Shown here in pieces: positions 1 through 11,499 of a stretch of DNA of 64,000 nucleotides; the stretch's first letter is position 1, and the number at the start of each line of letters is the position of its first letter. The DNA lies in the NCBI GenBank assembly GCA_004794785.1, contig SJOL01007418.1:1199870-1263869 (forward strand). The letters run 5' to 3'. Origin of the DNA: Opisthorchis felineus. Lineage: Eukaryota; Platyhelminthes; Trematoda; Opisthorchiida; Opisthorchiidae. Made by a program: the position numbers and the translations under genes. The notes under the pieces are model-generated. The model had not been told where the DNA came from. It did not search any database and saw only the letters and a program-made list of their open reading frames with translations.

Positions 1-127
1 CTGAGGGCTGAGGTACTTCCAGGGTGCCAAAGCCAGACAAATGCAGTCAGGATTCAGGGGTTGGATTCAAACTACAGACTTTCTGGTCAGTAAATTCTCA
101 CCTTAACCATTGAGCTATCCCGAGCTT
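1..127 (-). repeat. tRNA-derived SINE-like element (cut by window edge)
   Basis: Read on the minus strand, the sequence begins like a tRNA: a polymerase III A-box-like block (complement of 101-117, TAGCTCAATGGTTAAGG) is followed at tRNA-like spacing by a B-box-like block (complement of 63-75, GTAGTTTGAATCC). The 3' part (1-60) continues past the tRNA-sized head and resembles the tail of the element at 6015-6161 (both contain a run like CCTGGNAGTAyCyCAGCCCT). A genuine tRNA is unlikely because no 3' acceptor strand pairs with the start. The element lies just downstream of the dead retrotransposon at 568-1651 on the same strand. SINEs depend on LINE machinery, but adjacency alone does not show these two are partners. 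Confidence 0.6.
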
Positions 128-567
128 TGTCCATGATACAGGAGGCAGTTAATTCTGATTCTTGAAATACATTGACTTGACTGCGGTTTTTCCTTCGAAG
201 AATGATCGTCGTGGGGACTAGTCATATTTGCTCGCCTTCTTGAGGTATTTGCCGCTCCGAATTACGTTCGCTCTGTATGCCATGAGAAGATTTGACTGGA
301 CTATCCCGTCTACTCTTCAGAGGGATCCCCTTCACTGGTTGTGGACTTTGGGATCAACATCACCATCTTTGACAGCATAACATCAGTGTCAAAACACTGA
401 TGTCTCGCTGCCGTACAGCCATAATTTATTTGAAACCCATATTCTGAAGAAAAGAATAAAAGTGGATGGCGTACGAATTTAGTTTTAGCCAAACAAAATA
501 TTCTGAGGCTCCTAAACCTTCAGACACTCTGGGTAGAAACTGACAACGTGAATGCCACCAACGTCGA
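128..567. other. Retrotransposon 3' flank, no gene recognised
   Basis: This stretch lies between the end of the dead reverse transcriptase and the SINE-like head. It may be the 3' tail of the retrotransposon. The only ORF is 60 codons on the minus strand (310-492) with no recognisable motif. Confidence 0.4.
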
Positions 568-1651
568 TTAGCAGCCACATCTCTCAGCGTCCTCAACTAT
601 GCACAGAGGGGGATCACGTAGACCCCATCCTGGAAAGCAATTTGCACCGACAGTATCCAGAATTTTCGCAGTCGATTTTTCACTTCCCCCTGCCAAGTCA
701 AAGGTTGACCATCTCTCTGCTTGCGTCAATGAATTGGACACGAAAACAGCACTGTCTTTGGAAATCGACGGTTTGGCATAAGTAATACATCGCCTAAGCA
801 AAGCAGCCTCCGTTACTGGACACATTTCGATGGAAGACCCCGCTGCACAACAGAACACCCTTTCTGGCTGCATCGTTATGGATTCGCTGACACTAGTCCA
901 CCCGAGTCGTGGTTCTGAGAAAACGGCTGTTGAACACCTGAAGACGTCTCATTTCCGCTGCTTGAAGAATCCACGTCTCACAACCATAGAACAAAACAGC
1001 CCGTACACACGTCGCTTGAGATTCAAGGATTTGCCACTTTAACGCCATAGGTGTCCCAAATTAGCAAACGAGACCTGAATCTCATAAATTTGTGTACTGA
1101 CCTAATCGGATTTAATGTAACTCTCAAGATACGTAAAACGCTCCACAACCTCAAGTGCCTCTCGTTTGATTGTAAGTGGCAGGTTCATTAACTGCATGAC
1201 GCATGACCTTACTCTTTGTGGGTGCAAAGCGCATCCCAAAGGACGGGATCACTGGTCAGATCACCCAAAAACAATTAGGCCCATTTCTTCTCTTCGAGCA
1301 GGAGAACGATATCGTCTGCATATTTCAGATCGACAAAGTTTTCGTCAGCAGTTATTTTAACACCAGTGTTTTGAAGACGTTCCAGCGTTCGTCTCATTAT
1401 CTCGTCGACCAGACAGTTGAATAGGAATGGAAAGAGAGAGATTAGTCATCCTTGAAGGACACCAGTTCGTGTGCGGAAGCTTTCGGAGATCTCCCTGTAT
1501 AATCGCACACGCCCGGAAGTTTGAGAATACAAACAGCCCATTATATCCACAAAATTCCTGGGCATTCCTTGCCGAACAAGTGTGTCAGGGAGAACAAATC
1601 GTTCAACAACGTCAAACGCGCCTTAGAAATCGAATTCGCCTTATTTTTTAA
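568..1651 (-). pseudogene. Non-LTR retrotransposon reverse transcriptase, 3' part, dead
   Basis: The minus strand encodes, in pieces, the second half of a LINE-type reverse transcriptase, which copies its own RNA into the genome. Visible in order: a fragment like FRTRTG (1458-1475), a stretch reading FLFNCLVDEIMRRTLE followed by LQNTGVKI, the catalytic YADD (1311-1322) followed by IVLL, a thumb-like segment EALEVVERFTYLES near 1100-1160, RAVLFYGCETW near 980-1000, and a C-terminal stretch with PGWGLRDP (611-633). These are typical of the large LINE group abundant in flatworm and other invertebrate genomes (RTE/CR1-like; the exact clade is not determined). The frame changes several times and stops interrupt it, so no product is possible. 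The endonuclease and the front of the RT are missing. The last open piece is 101 codons (568-873). Confidence 0.8.
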
Positions 1652-3100
1652 AGATTATTAATGCAGCGATGCAGTTTGCATCATAGGTATCCGACTAACA
1701 GGATATAACTTTCGTGTTTGCGGTTACACACATCGGCAGACGGGGCACACCAGGTAGACTGTTAAGGTTCCGAAACTTGGCATAAGAATAGCAATCCAAA
1801 AAGATCAGCACCTTTAAAATACCATCAACAAACGCCCAGCTTCTGGGTACATCACAACTGGTTGGGAATCTTTAAACCCAGAGAGCACATCATAGAGTTT
1901 GCCTTGCACTAACCTCTGCGAGGCACTGAGCTCTTTCATCCACATCAAAACGCCAGAGAGTTGGTCTAGTATGTTGAAATATCCTTCCTTGAGTATACCC
2001 GTTTTTTGCTATGAATGTTCACACGGTAATTTAGAAACGCTGAGGCATTTTTTGGCTCTTCTTCAAATGGCGTCACTTATAGGGCTGATAAAAACTCATG
2101 AAGTTCTTATTACAGTCTTCTTTTTTTTTTTTTGGGGGGGGGGGGCTTACCAAGAAGATACAACTCCCAACTTTCAACCAGTGTTATTACACAGCTGAAA
2201 ACACCAGATTGGACGTAACTGGAAAAAATGTTAAATTGGAAACTCAGCTTAATCTGTTGGTGACATCATCCTAATTTCCATATGAGTGTCACTGTCCCTA
2301 ATTTAACCTTCAACTACAAGGTACTTTTGGAAGATAGGCTTATTCAGTGAGATTCCAGAAGGGTGGAATGTGGAGTGGGCTGTAAAAGAATTTGTACCAA
2401 CCCTATAACTCGTATCATACGAAGGGAAATACTTCTTTATGTGGAATTCGTTCCAAATGGAACGAGCACATTTCCACCAGAGAGTTTTTTTGTATGATGG
2501 AGTAGGCCGTCACTGGGATTGTTTGTTCTTGTGACTGTCCGGTCTGCTAGGTCTTGTGCGTGAATTTGCAAATAAATGTGAGCACGCAAGGATGTGGTTG
2601 CTGTGTGGCATTTCTTATCTTGAGGTGGTCCCAGTTTCCAAAGCCGCTTGTCCTCTATCTCAAACATGCAATCCGTAGGGCACAAGCTCAGCACTTCTTT
2701 TCTTGGGCTTGACTTTCGCTAACTTGGTTACATGACAAAAGGAAACATTGACACCTTTGTGTCAAATTAGCAAGCTAGTGAACCCCTTAAACAATGTCTG
2801 ACTCCAACCCCCCGCCGACTTTTGAACCATCAACCCATGTCCGTTATGCATCGCTGGTGAGGCAGAATGGAGCCGTTAAGCAGCGCTACAAGCAAATGAT
2901 TGACTTCCACGCTTTCTGACGTATGTCGCACATCCGTGCGGAAAAGTGTTTAACTTTAGGTCCACTTTACGCATACAGGCTCCTAAAATGTATTCAAGTT
3001 TGAAACTCTCTGGAAACCGCGTATATCGATTTAGTAAATATCAGCTGCTCCAGGAATCTGCTCCAAAAAATTGTTTGAAGTCCATTCCTTGTTTAGAAGT
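1652..3100. other. No gene recognised; contains a T/G homopolymer pair
   Basis: ORFs here are under 100 codons, show no family motif and include low-complexity translation. The only clear structure is the T14G12 run listed separately. Confidence 0.5.
2120..2145. repeat. Homopolymer junction T14-G12
   Basis: A run of about 14 T directly abuts a run of about 12 G. Such runs are prone to length error in assembly and replication. The ORF that reads through it (Phe-run then Gly-run) is an artefact. Confidence 0.9.
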
Positions 3101-3150
3101 AATACACTACTCATAAGGTTGCTGAAAACTCTTCGTGGGCTGTCGAAGAG
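3101..3150 (+). repeat. Fragment of palindromic foldback repeat, with mini-hairpin
   Basis: The left terminal sequence of the repeat family described at 9874-10304 (TACACTACTCATAAGGTTGC and following) is present for about 35 bp. It then turns back on itself: AACTCTTCG, an 8-base loop, CGAAGAGTT. This looks like an element whose inside was lost. Confidence 0.75.
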
Positions 3151-3470
3151 TTTGGTATGCAAATGTGTCTATGCATTTTTGTTTGACGTCCTGGTTTATT
3201 GTAAAAAAGGCACATACTTATGTATCGGTAACTAGATTCAGTTAAGAATTGTTCACCCGGGATGCCTCCTTCTGTAGCCACTTGCAAGGGAATTGGGGAA
3301 TTGTTGGAAAATAGGGCTGAAACTTTGACTTCCTTGTCCAAAGTTTTCATTGCGTTTTTCAGATATTACTGCATTTCAACTAGGCGCGTTAGCAGACTGA
3401 CACTCGGAGTCCCGGACATACTGTATTACATGGCTACAATTTAGGCTGAATAATATGGTAGACTTGACAC

Positions 3471-3792
3471 AATACACTACTAATAAGGTTGCTGAAAACT
3501 CTTCGACAGCCCACGACCAGTTTCGCCCTTCTTGGGACTCATCAGGTGGGTACATTTCCCGAGTTTCCGTCAACCTTATTTGTGTTCTACTTGAACCCAA
3601 ATTGCGCGAAATTAGCGAACTACACTCATTTGCATACCAATTAGGTTTCGACCAGAGACTCACCCGGAACCCAGCCGAATCACTCGTTTATGATGTTTTC
3701 AAGCTTGAAAAAAGATTCAAAGCTTCAGCTGGGTTCCAGGTGAGTCTCTGGTCAAAACCAAATTGGTATCCAAATGAGTGTATTTCGCTAAT
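3471..3792 (+). repeat. Palindromic foldback/MITE-like element, right end missing
   Basis: It starts with the family terminus (CACTACTAATAAGGTTGCTG) and carries the left outer arm (3473-3610). An inner inverted repeat of about 65 bp follows: left arm 3611-3675, right arm 3728-3792, separated by about 52 bases. Only the left outer arm is present, so the copy is truncated at about 3792. It has no transposase. ORFs of 95 codons (minus, 3376-3663) and 146 codons (plus, 3455-3895) read through the palindrome; both are by-products of the repeat, although such translations may be annotated as hypothetical proteins in related genomes. Confidence 0.8.
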
Positions 3793-4703
3793 CGCATACC
3801 TGAGTTTAGACAACCTGGATTGGAACTTCTACAGGGGATCCCGAGATTTCCCGCCGTTTGGCCAGGCTACACTGTTTGATTGTTTCACTGATTAATCGGA
3901 ATTATATTGCTGCTGTTTAGTGCACATTCTATTTGATAGAAAATCTGTTGCAAGTGCATAATCCTCTGCTAGGCTTACTTAAGACGTTCAGGATAGTTCC
4001 GTGGGTTTCAAAAAGCAGTCTATACCATAGAATCCCTAGTATGTTCACCTGTAAAGTCTACCTACAGGGGACAGCGAACAAGCTCATAATTCACCTTCCA
4101 AAGCACTCGATACCCACAGTTCCAGCTATTAGGCTGGGGCAGTCTAGAATTGCCCTCCTTCTTGGTTTTATATGACTCGGTTTCGATGTTTCTGGTCTGA
4201 AGGTTTCGCTCATATCTATGCGGTCATCATAAAGTAGTCTTCCACGAGCACACAACTCACTCTCGAATAATTGGAGATAGTGTGTAGTATTGAAGTCCAC
4301 GGTGCTGGTTAGGTGCGAATCCAGGAATTCTGGGGAATCTGTTGTTCAATCCAGCCAGCTGCAACAGAAGTTTTTATAGAAGTCGTTACAGACAACCTCT
4401 GGCGGGACAAACCACAAAAAGAAGTGACCGAAAGCCAGTAAGTGACAGCGTTTTTTTCAAACTGTACGGAGTTGTTTTCCTCCTATGGGTCAAGTTTACA
4501 CAGATGGCTTACGGTAGCTACGGCCTTTGAAAAGTACGTGTGAGGTGGTCAGGACCGGGAGCAAATGAAGCTCAGACAGTATGTGTTTAAACTTCTCCAA
4601 AAGGAGTGGCCCCAGCGTGGTGTAAGGTCAGCTCAGGATATGGTTCAGCGTTAAGATGAGATAAAGATAACAATGACCTTGTGTGTAAGTGATAATCTTG
4701 TTG

Positions 4704-4743
<40 letters not shown>

Positions 4744-6014
4744 AGAACATGGAAAGAGGCGTTCAATTGTGAACGATGTATTCAGCTCTTCTTGTTTCCA
4801 GACCACATATTATGTGCATGGGGTCCTACCTCGAAGAAACACAGAGAGAATCCAGGGTCTAATGCTCCTAAGCTTGTTTATTTAGCTGACATATACTTTT
4901 GTAAATTCATCGAATAGGTTTGTTATTCGGCAGTTTCAAACAGACCAAGCAGCACATTTCAAGGAATCCTGGATAGAATATCGATTGACCCTCAAGCTGT
5001 GTGTATCAGTCAGCTGATCTTGACTGAGATAAGAACCTTCCTGTTTTGGATGAGAACAAACCAACAACTCGAATAATCGGACGTTGGGAGGGGGGAAGCA
5101 GAACACGGCTATTAGGAATGAATGTTTTGGATAGTGTATGAAATGATTTGGAATCACGGGCCCAGAAGAAGTACGGATCTGAGAGGCACTTGACTGAATG
5201 AAGTTGGACTCCTGGGGACCGGTAAATGTTTTGTAGATGTTGTTTGTTAGAACAGGTTTACATATTGGGCAGCACAATTAACACAAACTACTCTGATCTC
5301 TTGTTTCATCTTGATAGACGTGACTGTCATCGACTACAAGTCAAAGTTACGCGAAATTTGCCAGTGTTTATCGATCAGCGGACCAGCTTGCCGTATAGGC
5401 ATGTAGTAAGGTGTGCCGGGGCTGATTTTCCCTTGATTTGCAGCTGTAATCAAGTGCTCGGAACAACAGCCAGTTCCACGGGACAATTGATCCCAGTGTA
5501 TAAAGCCTTTCATCACAACACATATAACCCATATAATACTGACTTCAAAAGTATTTGATTGAAGGGGTTGTCAGACATTCAGGCAAACAGCACTGAGATG
5601 AACATTCATCAGTGTGATGTGTACATGATATTGCCATTACAAAGAAGGGCCATGCTGTGCCACGAGCCAGTTTAAAAAATAAAATTTTCCACTCTGAACG
5701 GACGTCATCATGGCTGCTTCATGGGTTTTACCAATTCCAGCATATGGATTTAGGCTGCCTGTTCATTTTAACTTGTTATTTCCTTTTAGCATGGACAGTA
5801 TGGACTACTTGGATCACATCCAAATCTGAAAGGCGCACGCTCCCCCGGGTCTAGTTTCTTATAGGACCAGCTGATGAAGAGATTGTGCTGTACCAGTGAT
5901 ACAAATAAGTGCGCATAGAGCGGGACATCCAACTTTTCGAGCACGGACTGCAAACAAACTCTCAGTAAAATAAAAAAAATCGTTCCGCTGTAACACTCTT
6001 TCGATGCATAGCTG
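3793..6014. other. No gene recognised; contains a (TG)n tract
   Basis: Short ORFs up to 113 codons (minus, 4936-5277) show no domain, motif or splice-site pattern I can tie to a family. The main structure is the dinucleotide repeat at 4707-4742. Confidence 0.5.
4707..4742. repeat. (TG)18 microsatellite
   Basis: An uninterrupted TG dinucleotide tract of about 36 bp. The Cys-Val repeats in ORFs crossing it are artefacts. Confidence 0.95.
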
Positions 6015-6161
6015 CCATGCCACCCGAAGGAAGCACTAGGGCTGGGATACTGCCAGGTTTCCCAAGCCTAAACAGGAGAAGTCGAGATGTAGGGGTCGGG
6101 TTCGAACCACGGACCTTCCCGTCACTATATTCGCGCTCTAATCAGTGAGCCATCTCGCCCC
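6015..6161 (-). repeat. tRNA-derived SINE-like element
   Basis: On the minus strand a tRNA-like head begins near 6161 with GGGGGCGAGATGGCTCACTG. It contains an A-box-like block (complement of 6133-6151) and a textbook B box (complement of 6098-6110, GTGGTTCGAACCC). The head continues into a non-tRNA body whose end (complement of 6015-6070) resembles the element at window positions 1-127. This is the best-preserved SINE-like copy in the window, because both promoter boxes are close to consensus. Confidence 0.75.
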
Positions 6162-9100
6162 CAACAAACTTTCATGCCTCTTGTGGAAACAGGAAGAGAT
6201 TTGCCAGAATCCTCTAGCTCACATTGAAAATTCATATTCCATCACAGGAGTCCATGACGTCTGGTATTAGGACACCAGTTTATTCCACTTCAGAAATTTG
6301 GTGGTACACGGTTTTTTCATTATCCGTCCCATTTTGTGCACACTAGGGGGTAGATGCTCGGGCAGCTACCTGGCTTAACAGTTATTTTGTGCGATTTAAC
6401 TGATCGCTGGCTTATATTAGGTATGAAGAGGATTGTGCCTCGAGTGTGTCTTGTGAATTAGGTGAATCTTCTGGCCACCCATGTTTACGCTATGGGTTAA
6501 AACTGTTTAGTTGCTCAACCCCCGCCCAGTTTGGGTATGCTGGTCTTTTTTGGAATCGCCCCCTCCTTTTCATCATTCGGGTCTTGTTCCCTTGGATCTA
6601 AATCTCGGTGCAGGACGGAAGGGTTTAGCGGAAACCCTGCGTAGCATATACCGTGTATGTGTGTGTGTGGGGGGGGACCACCAACGTAGCTCGATCTGAC
6701 CGGCATTTCTGGATGCGGATATCAGCCCTAGAGGTCACTATGGACACATAAAAGCCTTTCCCTATGTAATACATGCCAGCCTGTAGAGAATTTTGTAACC
6801 ATTTGGAATGTGGAGCTGTCGGGGCAAAATTGTTAATTTATGCGGTTGAGGTACACGTGGATGTCCACAGTACTATTATTTTACATACTTGTTTTTTGCT
6901 GCCGGCACATCGAACTTTGAAAACTTTGTAGTCTATACTACATTCTACTGCACTACATCATTTTTACAATGTAGTATGCAGTCGCGTATCACAAAAGAGC
7001 CGGTATTTGTATTCGAATAGCCCCGACACGATCACTCCAGGGAGATCCCACAGAAGCTGGGCAGATTCGAGTACTTTTCTTTCCTAAGTTCACAAGCGAA
7101 TTACACTCTTGGCCGTGTTGTGTGCTGGACCCCGGACATCTGATATATGCGGTGAGTGTGGCACACCTACTCCGCTAGCGCACGCTGGACACATGTGTCC
7201 ACTTTGTTTATTCACTTGTTTGACCTACAGCTCGAAGTACGATCCAATACCAGCCTTGATTGTATTGACGAATCAACCCGCCTGTCAGGACTTCCCAACT
7301 AATTGGCGCCATTGTTTTTTTTGGAAATGCACGTTCTTGAATCAGACATTCACTGTTTGCAAACTTAAAGCAACTACTGAACACCTTCTGTAGATGTGCT
7401 GTGGAGGCGATCTGTTGAGCACGTTCGCTCATTTTACGCATGTTCAACCTCCACATGCATTCATAGGGTGTGCCGCAAGTACAAACTTTTCTTACCGTTC
7501 CACACCGAGAACTGAGAAGGTAGGGTCTAACAATGTTCACAGGGACACTGATAGCTTCTGTCCTGGTCTCCGGGTACGGTCATAAATGGTTACAGTTTGT
7601 GTGATTCGGATAGCCTTGTGTTCATACTTGTGAGGACTTCCACTGCTCTGTAACCAGGTGGAACCCAATACGATTGTATTTGTACTGTTGTACAGAATGG
7701 ATGAGTGTCATGTTTGCGTATATTGATCGTCCATCTATAAAGGCCAGTGTGAATACGAGAGATTCATACCTGAATATAACCTTTGGCGTACACCACGTAT
7801 ACTTTCGATGATAAGTTCATGGATTATCCTGTTTTTAGTGCCTGGTGCTGGCTTTGAGACCTAGACTGATGTTAACTGAGGGAACACATGGTGAGTTGCT
7901 TGGTATCCTCAATTCCTCTGCAGTGTTAAACAGCCACCAATTGAAACAAAACATCAACCTTCGTCCAAGAAGCCTCAATATAAAGGGGCTAAAAATGCCC
8001 AACTTTTCGTGCACCAATATAGATACCATCTACCGAATTTCTACCTAATATCTAACACATCCAATCAAGGTGTACGCACCCGTATTTATTGTTTTGTGCA
8101 TGAAGGCAGAAACCAAGCCATACAACGTTTCCGCCGTAATCTGACAGCTCGCAACGTCTTCAGATGCCACAAGAGGCCTAATGAAGCATCAGAAACGAGT
8201 GCTGCTCCATCACCGACAACAATTCTGCGCCACTGCAAGAAGAAAATGAAAGCCAACAACTCGTCTCAGAGACAAGATTTGACAACGATAATGACCAGCG
8301 TATTTTGACTGTAGAAGTTCAAGGATACTGAAGGAACTTGGGAGAGACTAACGACAGACAAACTGCTGAAGCAGATGCAAAATCCACATTGACTCGGCAG
8401 ATGGTGGCTGTTTCCTGTTGCATCACCACCCGACACAATCAAACATGAAATCAGTATGATTTAACCAGATGTCGTTTCATAAATAATCCAGTTTCTAAGG
8501 CGGCTGACATTCAAAAGTGTTGCATGTTGAATGTAGAGCAGTTCCGTGACTGGAACGCCGGAAGGTTCACCAAATACCTATACATGATGAAATGTTTATT
8601 TTACGGATGGTGGCACTGATATGAAGCAAGAGCCGATTTATGGGAGGAAACGCACCATACACACAGATACTCAAGTAACATTGCAGTTTTTTACTATATC
8701 CACATGATATTTACTACTGCATAAACTGTTAAAGTCTCATTCATCCATCGATCCGGTTTTCCTCTCAGGTTAGGTAATTTAATTTTCGTCAGTCACTAAT
8801 CAGCCCAATTTAACTAAGTCCTAGATCATGAGTCGGGGCAGTTACATCGTACTACCTCTATTGAAAGCTCCCTATTGAGGCTACCCTTCCTAACCCTACC
8901 GTATGCTTGTTCACGTCAGTCGTAAGAGAGAGGGAAATCATCTCCTCGAAATATGGCTGGTGTGTAGCCAACACTGTTCTGCCATGGAGAACAGGCCACA
9001 TTTCTATGGCAAGCGTCACTCCTGAGAACCACTCAATCTCTCGTAATGCAGAATATCTCAATACAGCGTGGATTCGCTTTCTTCTTGGAGAAAAGCAGCT

Positions 9101-9735
9101 TATCTATCATCCAACTGCCCTCAAAAATGGGATATCAGCGTGATTATTGTAACCTCAGATCGTTGGAATATACGGTGGACAAGGATGCTGAAAACGTGTT
9201 GGAGACTATCCTTAGCTCAGCCAGAAGTGATACAGATCGTAGGACGACAGATACGAGAGTGTTGAGAACATGGGACACCTAGTTTTTGACCGAAAATATA
9301 TTTTGGGTTTGAGCTACATAGACAATTTTCATCGTTCAGTAGGCCATTTCCTACTTGGTTACATCTTGATACACTCAGCTGGATTGGGAATCTCCTCAGG
9401 CAAACAGCTTCCGTGAATTACTGGAATCTAAATAAGATTAACACGATTGACGTAAAGTCCAATACGGTATTAGGTATGTTTTGTCTATGGCTAAGCCAGT
9501 GCTCAGGAAAAATTTGAAACAAGGATCCTCTTAATCAGCGGTACTTGGTGTTGGCCAGCGGAATACCTCTGAACTAAAATGTCCTCTTCTTCGAAGAGAG
9601 AGCGATTATGAGAAAACAATGAAGTTACCTATTCTAAAGGGTAAATTGACTGCGAGAGATAGGGTGGATTCCAAATGTGGTGCTTCCTGGAAGAGCGCCG
9701 GCTGCTTGCCATAGTGGAAGAGTGTTTACTTTGGG
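6162..9735. other. No gene recognised
   Basis: The ORF at 7109-7393 (plus) contains CGEC followed at a distance by GHMCPLC, which superficially recalls a zinc-binding pattern, but it has no homology I recognise. The ORF at 8009-8308 (plus, 99 codons) is basic and Asn/Thr-rich, also unrecognised. A short TG/G8 run sits at 6655-6676. Confidence 0.45.
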
Positions 9736-9825
9736 GAAATACACTCATTTGCATACTAATTTGGTTTTGACGGGAGACTCACCTGGAACCCAGCTGAATC
9801 TCATGTTTATGATGTTCTTAAGCAA
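9736..9825 (+). repeat. Inner-arm fragment of the foldback repeat
   Basis: This matches the inner left arm of the element at 3611-3700: AATACACTCATTTGCATAC, then a GGAGACTCACCTGGAACCCAGC-like stretch, then the TTTATGATGTT loop. It lies about 50 bp before the complete copy and may be an older partial insertion. Confidence 0.7.
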
Positions 9826-9873
9826 CTGAATATGTGGCACGATATTCGAGATATCGCGATATTTTTTATAGAC

Positions 9874-10304
9874 GTAATGCACTACTCATAAGTTTGCTGA
9901 AAGCTCTTCGACAGCCCGCGACCAGTCTCGCCCTTCTTGGTGCTCATCAGGCAGACACAGTCCCCTGGTTTCCATCAACATTGTGTTCCATTTGAACCCA
10001 AACTGCAAAATTAGCGAAATACACTCATTTTCTTACAAATTTATTTTTCACAGGAGATTCACTTTAATCCCAACTGAAGAATATCATAAACGAGAGGTTC
10101 AGCTGCGTTCCAGGTGAGTCTCTGGTCAAAACAAACTCGGTATGCAAATGAGTGTATTTCACTAAACTCGTGAAATTAGGGCTCAAGTAGGACATAAGGT
10201 TGACGGAAACTCAGAGACTGCGCCTACCTGATGAGTCCCAAGAAGAGCAAGACCGGTCGTGGACTGTTGAAGAGTGTTCAGCAACCTTATGAGTAGTAGA
10301 TTAC
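9874..10304. mobile_element. Complete palindromic foldback (MITE-like) element, 431 bp
   Basis: The two ends are inverted copies: the left begins GTAATGCACTACTCATAAG and the complement of the right begins GTAATCTACTACTCATAAG. The arms stay complementary inward through the blocks reading CTCTTCGACAGCCCGCGACC and CTTGGTGCTCATCAGGC on the left (complement near 10210-10270), and through the TTAGCGAAATACACTCAT block (10011-10028; partner near 10150-10165). The centre lies near 10089. The whole element is therefore nearly one imperfect hairpin without coding capacity. Non-autonomous foldback or MITE-type DNA transposons have this layout, but I see no transposase and no clear target-site duplication, so the class is inferred. 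Confidence 0.75.
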
Positions 10305-11284
10305 TTGTATAATGTGTTTACTTAGCATGTGCAACCTGCCGATGAAGAAACGGGACTGACTGACCACAAAGAAAGATAAAGAAAATGCAGTCAGTCGTTA
10401 CAGTGATTGTCATGGTTGTGGTATATGGTAATTAATACTGCCATTTCATACATGGTGGCTATTTGGATCTGACAGGCGTACTCTGTTCCAAGCGGTGTTA
10501 AATGTTGTTCAGTGTCCATCCTAGTGGGCATTTGTGGGCGTCTCTTATAGTCTGGATTTTGGGATGCAAATGGAAACCCAACTGCATCAGAGCTGAATGG
10601 TGATCTGAAAGGCCGCACAAGCATTTAGTATACATGGCGGTTAACGAAAGGTCGGCATGAGAGATCACGTTTGATTTTGGTTTGACCGTTAGATTTAGGC
10701 AGGGTGAACGATACTCACTAGTCACTGCTGTGATCGGAAAAATGAATCTGCTGTGACACAGCTGATTCATTTGTCTAAACTTTATTGTATGATGGCAGGG
10801 TAAAGTTTTCCCAGTGAGTTTGTAGTGACGACGACTCTGTGATGCCTACGCAACACAAGTGCTCCTTTACTCCATTCGGCACTGGTCCAGCGAAAGCGGT
10901 TATGTTTCAATGACAAGAAATAGCGCATCAAATATGAAAAGGAAACAATGGTTTCAGAGCCTGTAGATCTGGCTTTATTAAAGTTCAGATGTGCAACCTC
11001 ATGAATAGAAAGTACCACATAGCGAAGCAATGAGAAATGAGGGTTTCCAGCATTGTAAAGAGAAAAAACCGCTCAATGTATCCGGAGACACCAAGATCGA
11101 CGCATATGAGTTGTCTCGAAAATGTTGCTGAAAACGTTGCTAGTTAGTGGGGATAAAGCATTCGGAAATTAAAAAAGTGGTATTTCATGCAGGTGGAAGA
11201 TGGATGTCTGGCTTTTAAAAAAGTACTTAACTATTCCTAGCAGTAAGGCCAACTTTCAAGTAACTAAGTTAATGGATGTTTCAT
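10305..11284. other. No gene recognised
   Basis: Three minus-strand ORFs of 77-90 codons lie in a row (10391-10624, 10498-10770, 10782-11030) without recognisable domains or a consistent splice pattern. Confidence 0.4.
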
Positions 11285-11457
11285 ACGGCATTCAGCTGGG
11301 TTTCTCGTTAGCAATAAGTTGGATTGAAAACGAGTATAGCACGCTAGTTGCGTACACTTCAGTATTCAAGTAAAACACAAGCCTGCTTGATTAGCCCCAA
11401 GAAGAGTAAAACCGGCAGAGGGCTGTTAGTGATTTTTCAGCAATCCTATAAGTAGTA
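11285..11457 (-). repeat. Degraded half of the foldback repeat
   Basis: This is the right-arm order of the 9874-10304 element in decayed form: CAGCTGGGTT, a GGATTGAAAACGAGTATAGCA block, then CCAAGAAGAGTAAAACCGGC, a GGGCTGTTAGTGA block, and CAGCAATCCTATAAGTAGTA at the end. The left half is absent. Confidence 0.6.
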
Positions 11458-11483
11458 TGATATTTTGTGTTATCTTGTGTAGT

Positions 11484-11499
11484 ATATATATATATATAC
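11484..11499. repeat. (TA)8 microsatellite
   Basis: A short TA dinucleotide run just after the degraded foldback half; foldback and MITE elements often insert at TA-rich sites. Confidence 0.85.

Noticed and set aside
4673..4917. Cys-Val repeat proteins
   Set aside because: Translations of the (TG)n microsatellite.
7109..7393. Possible zinc-finger-like CGEC...GHMCPLC pattern
   Set aside because: Spacing fits no finger class I know, the start is not ATG, and an overlapping antisense ORF is as long.
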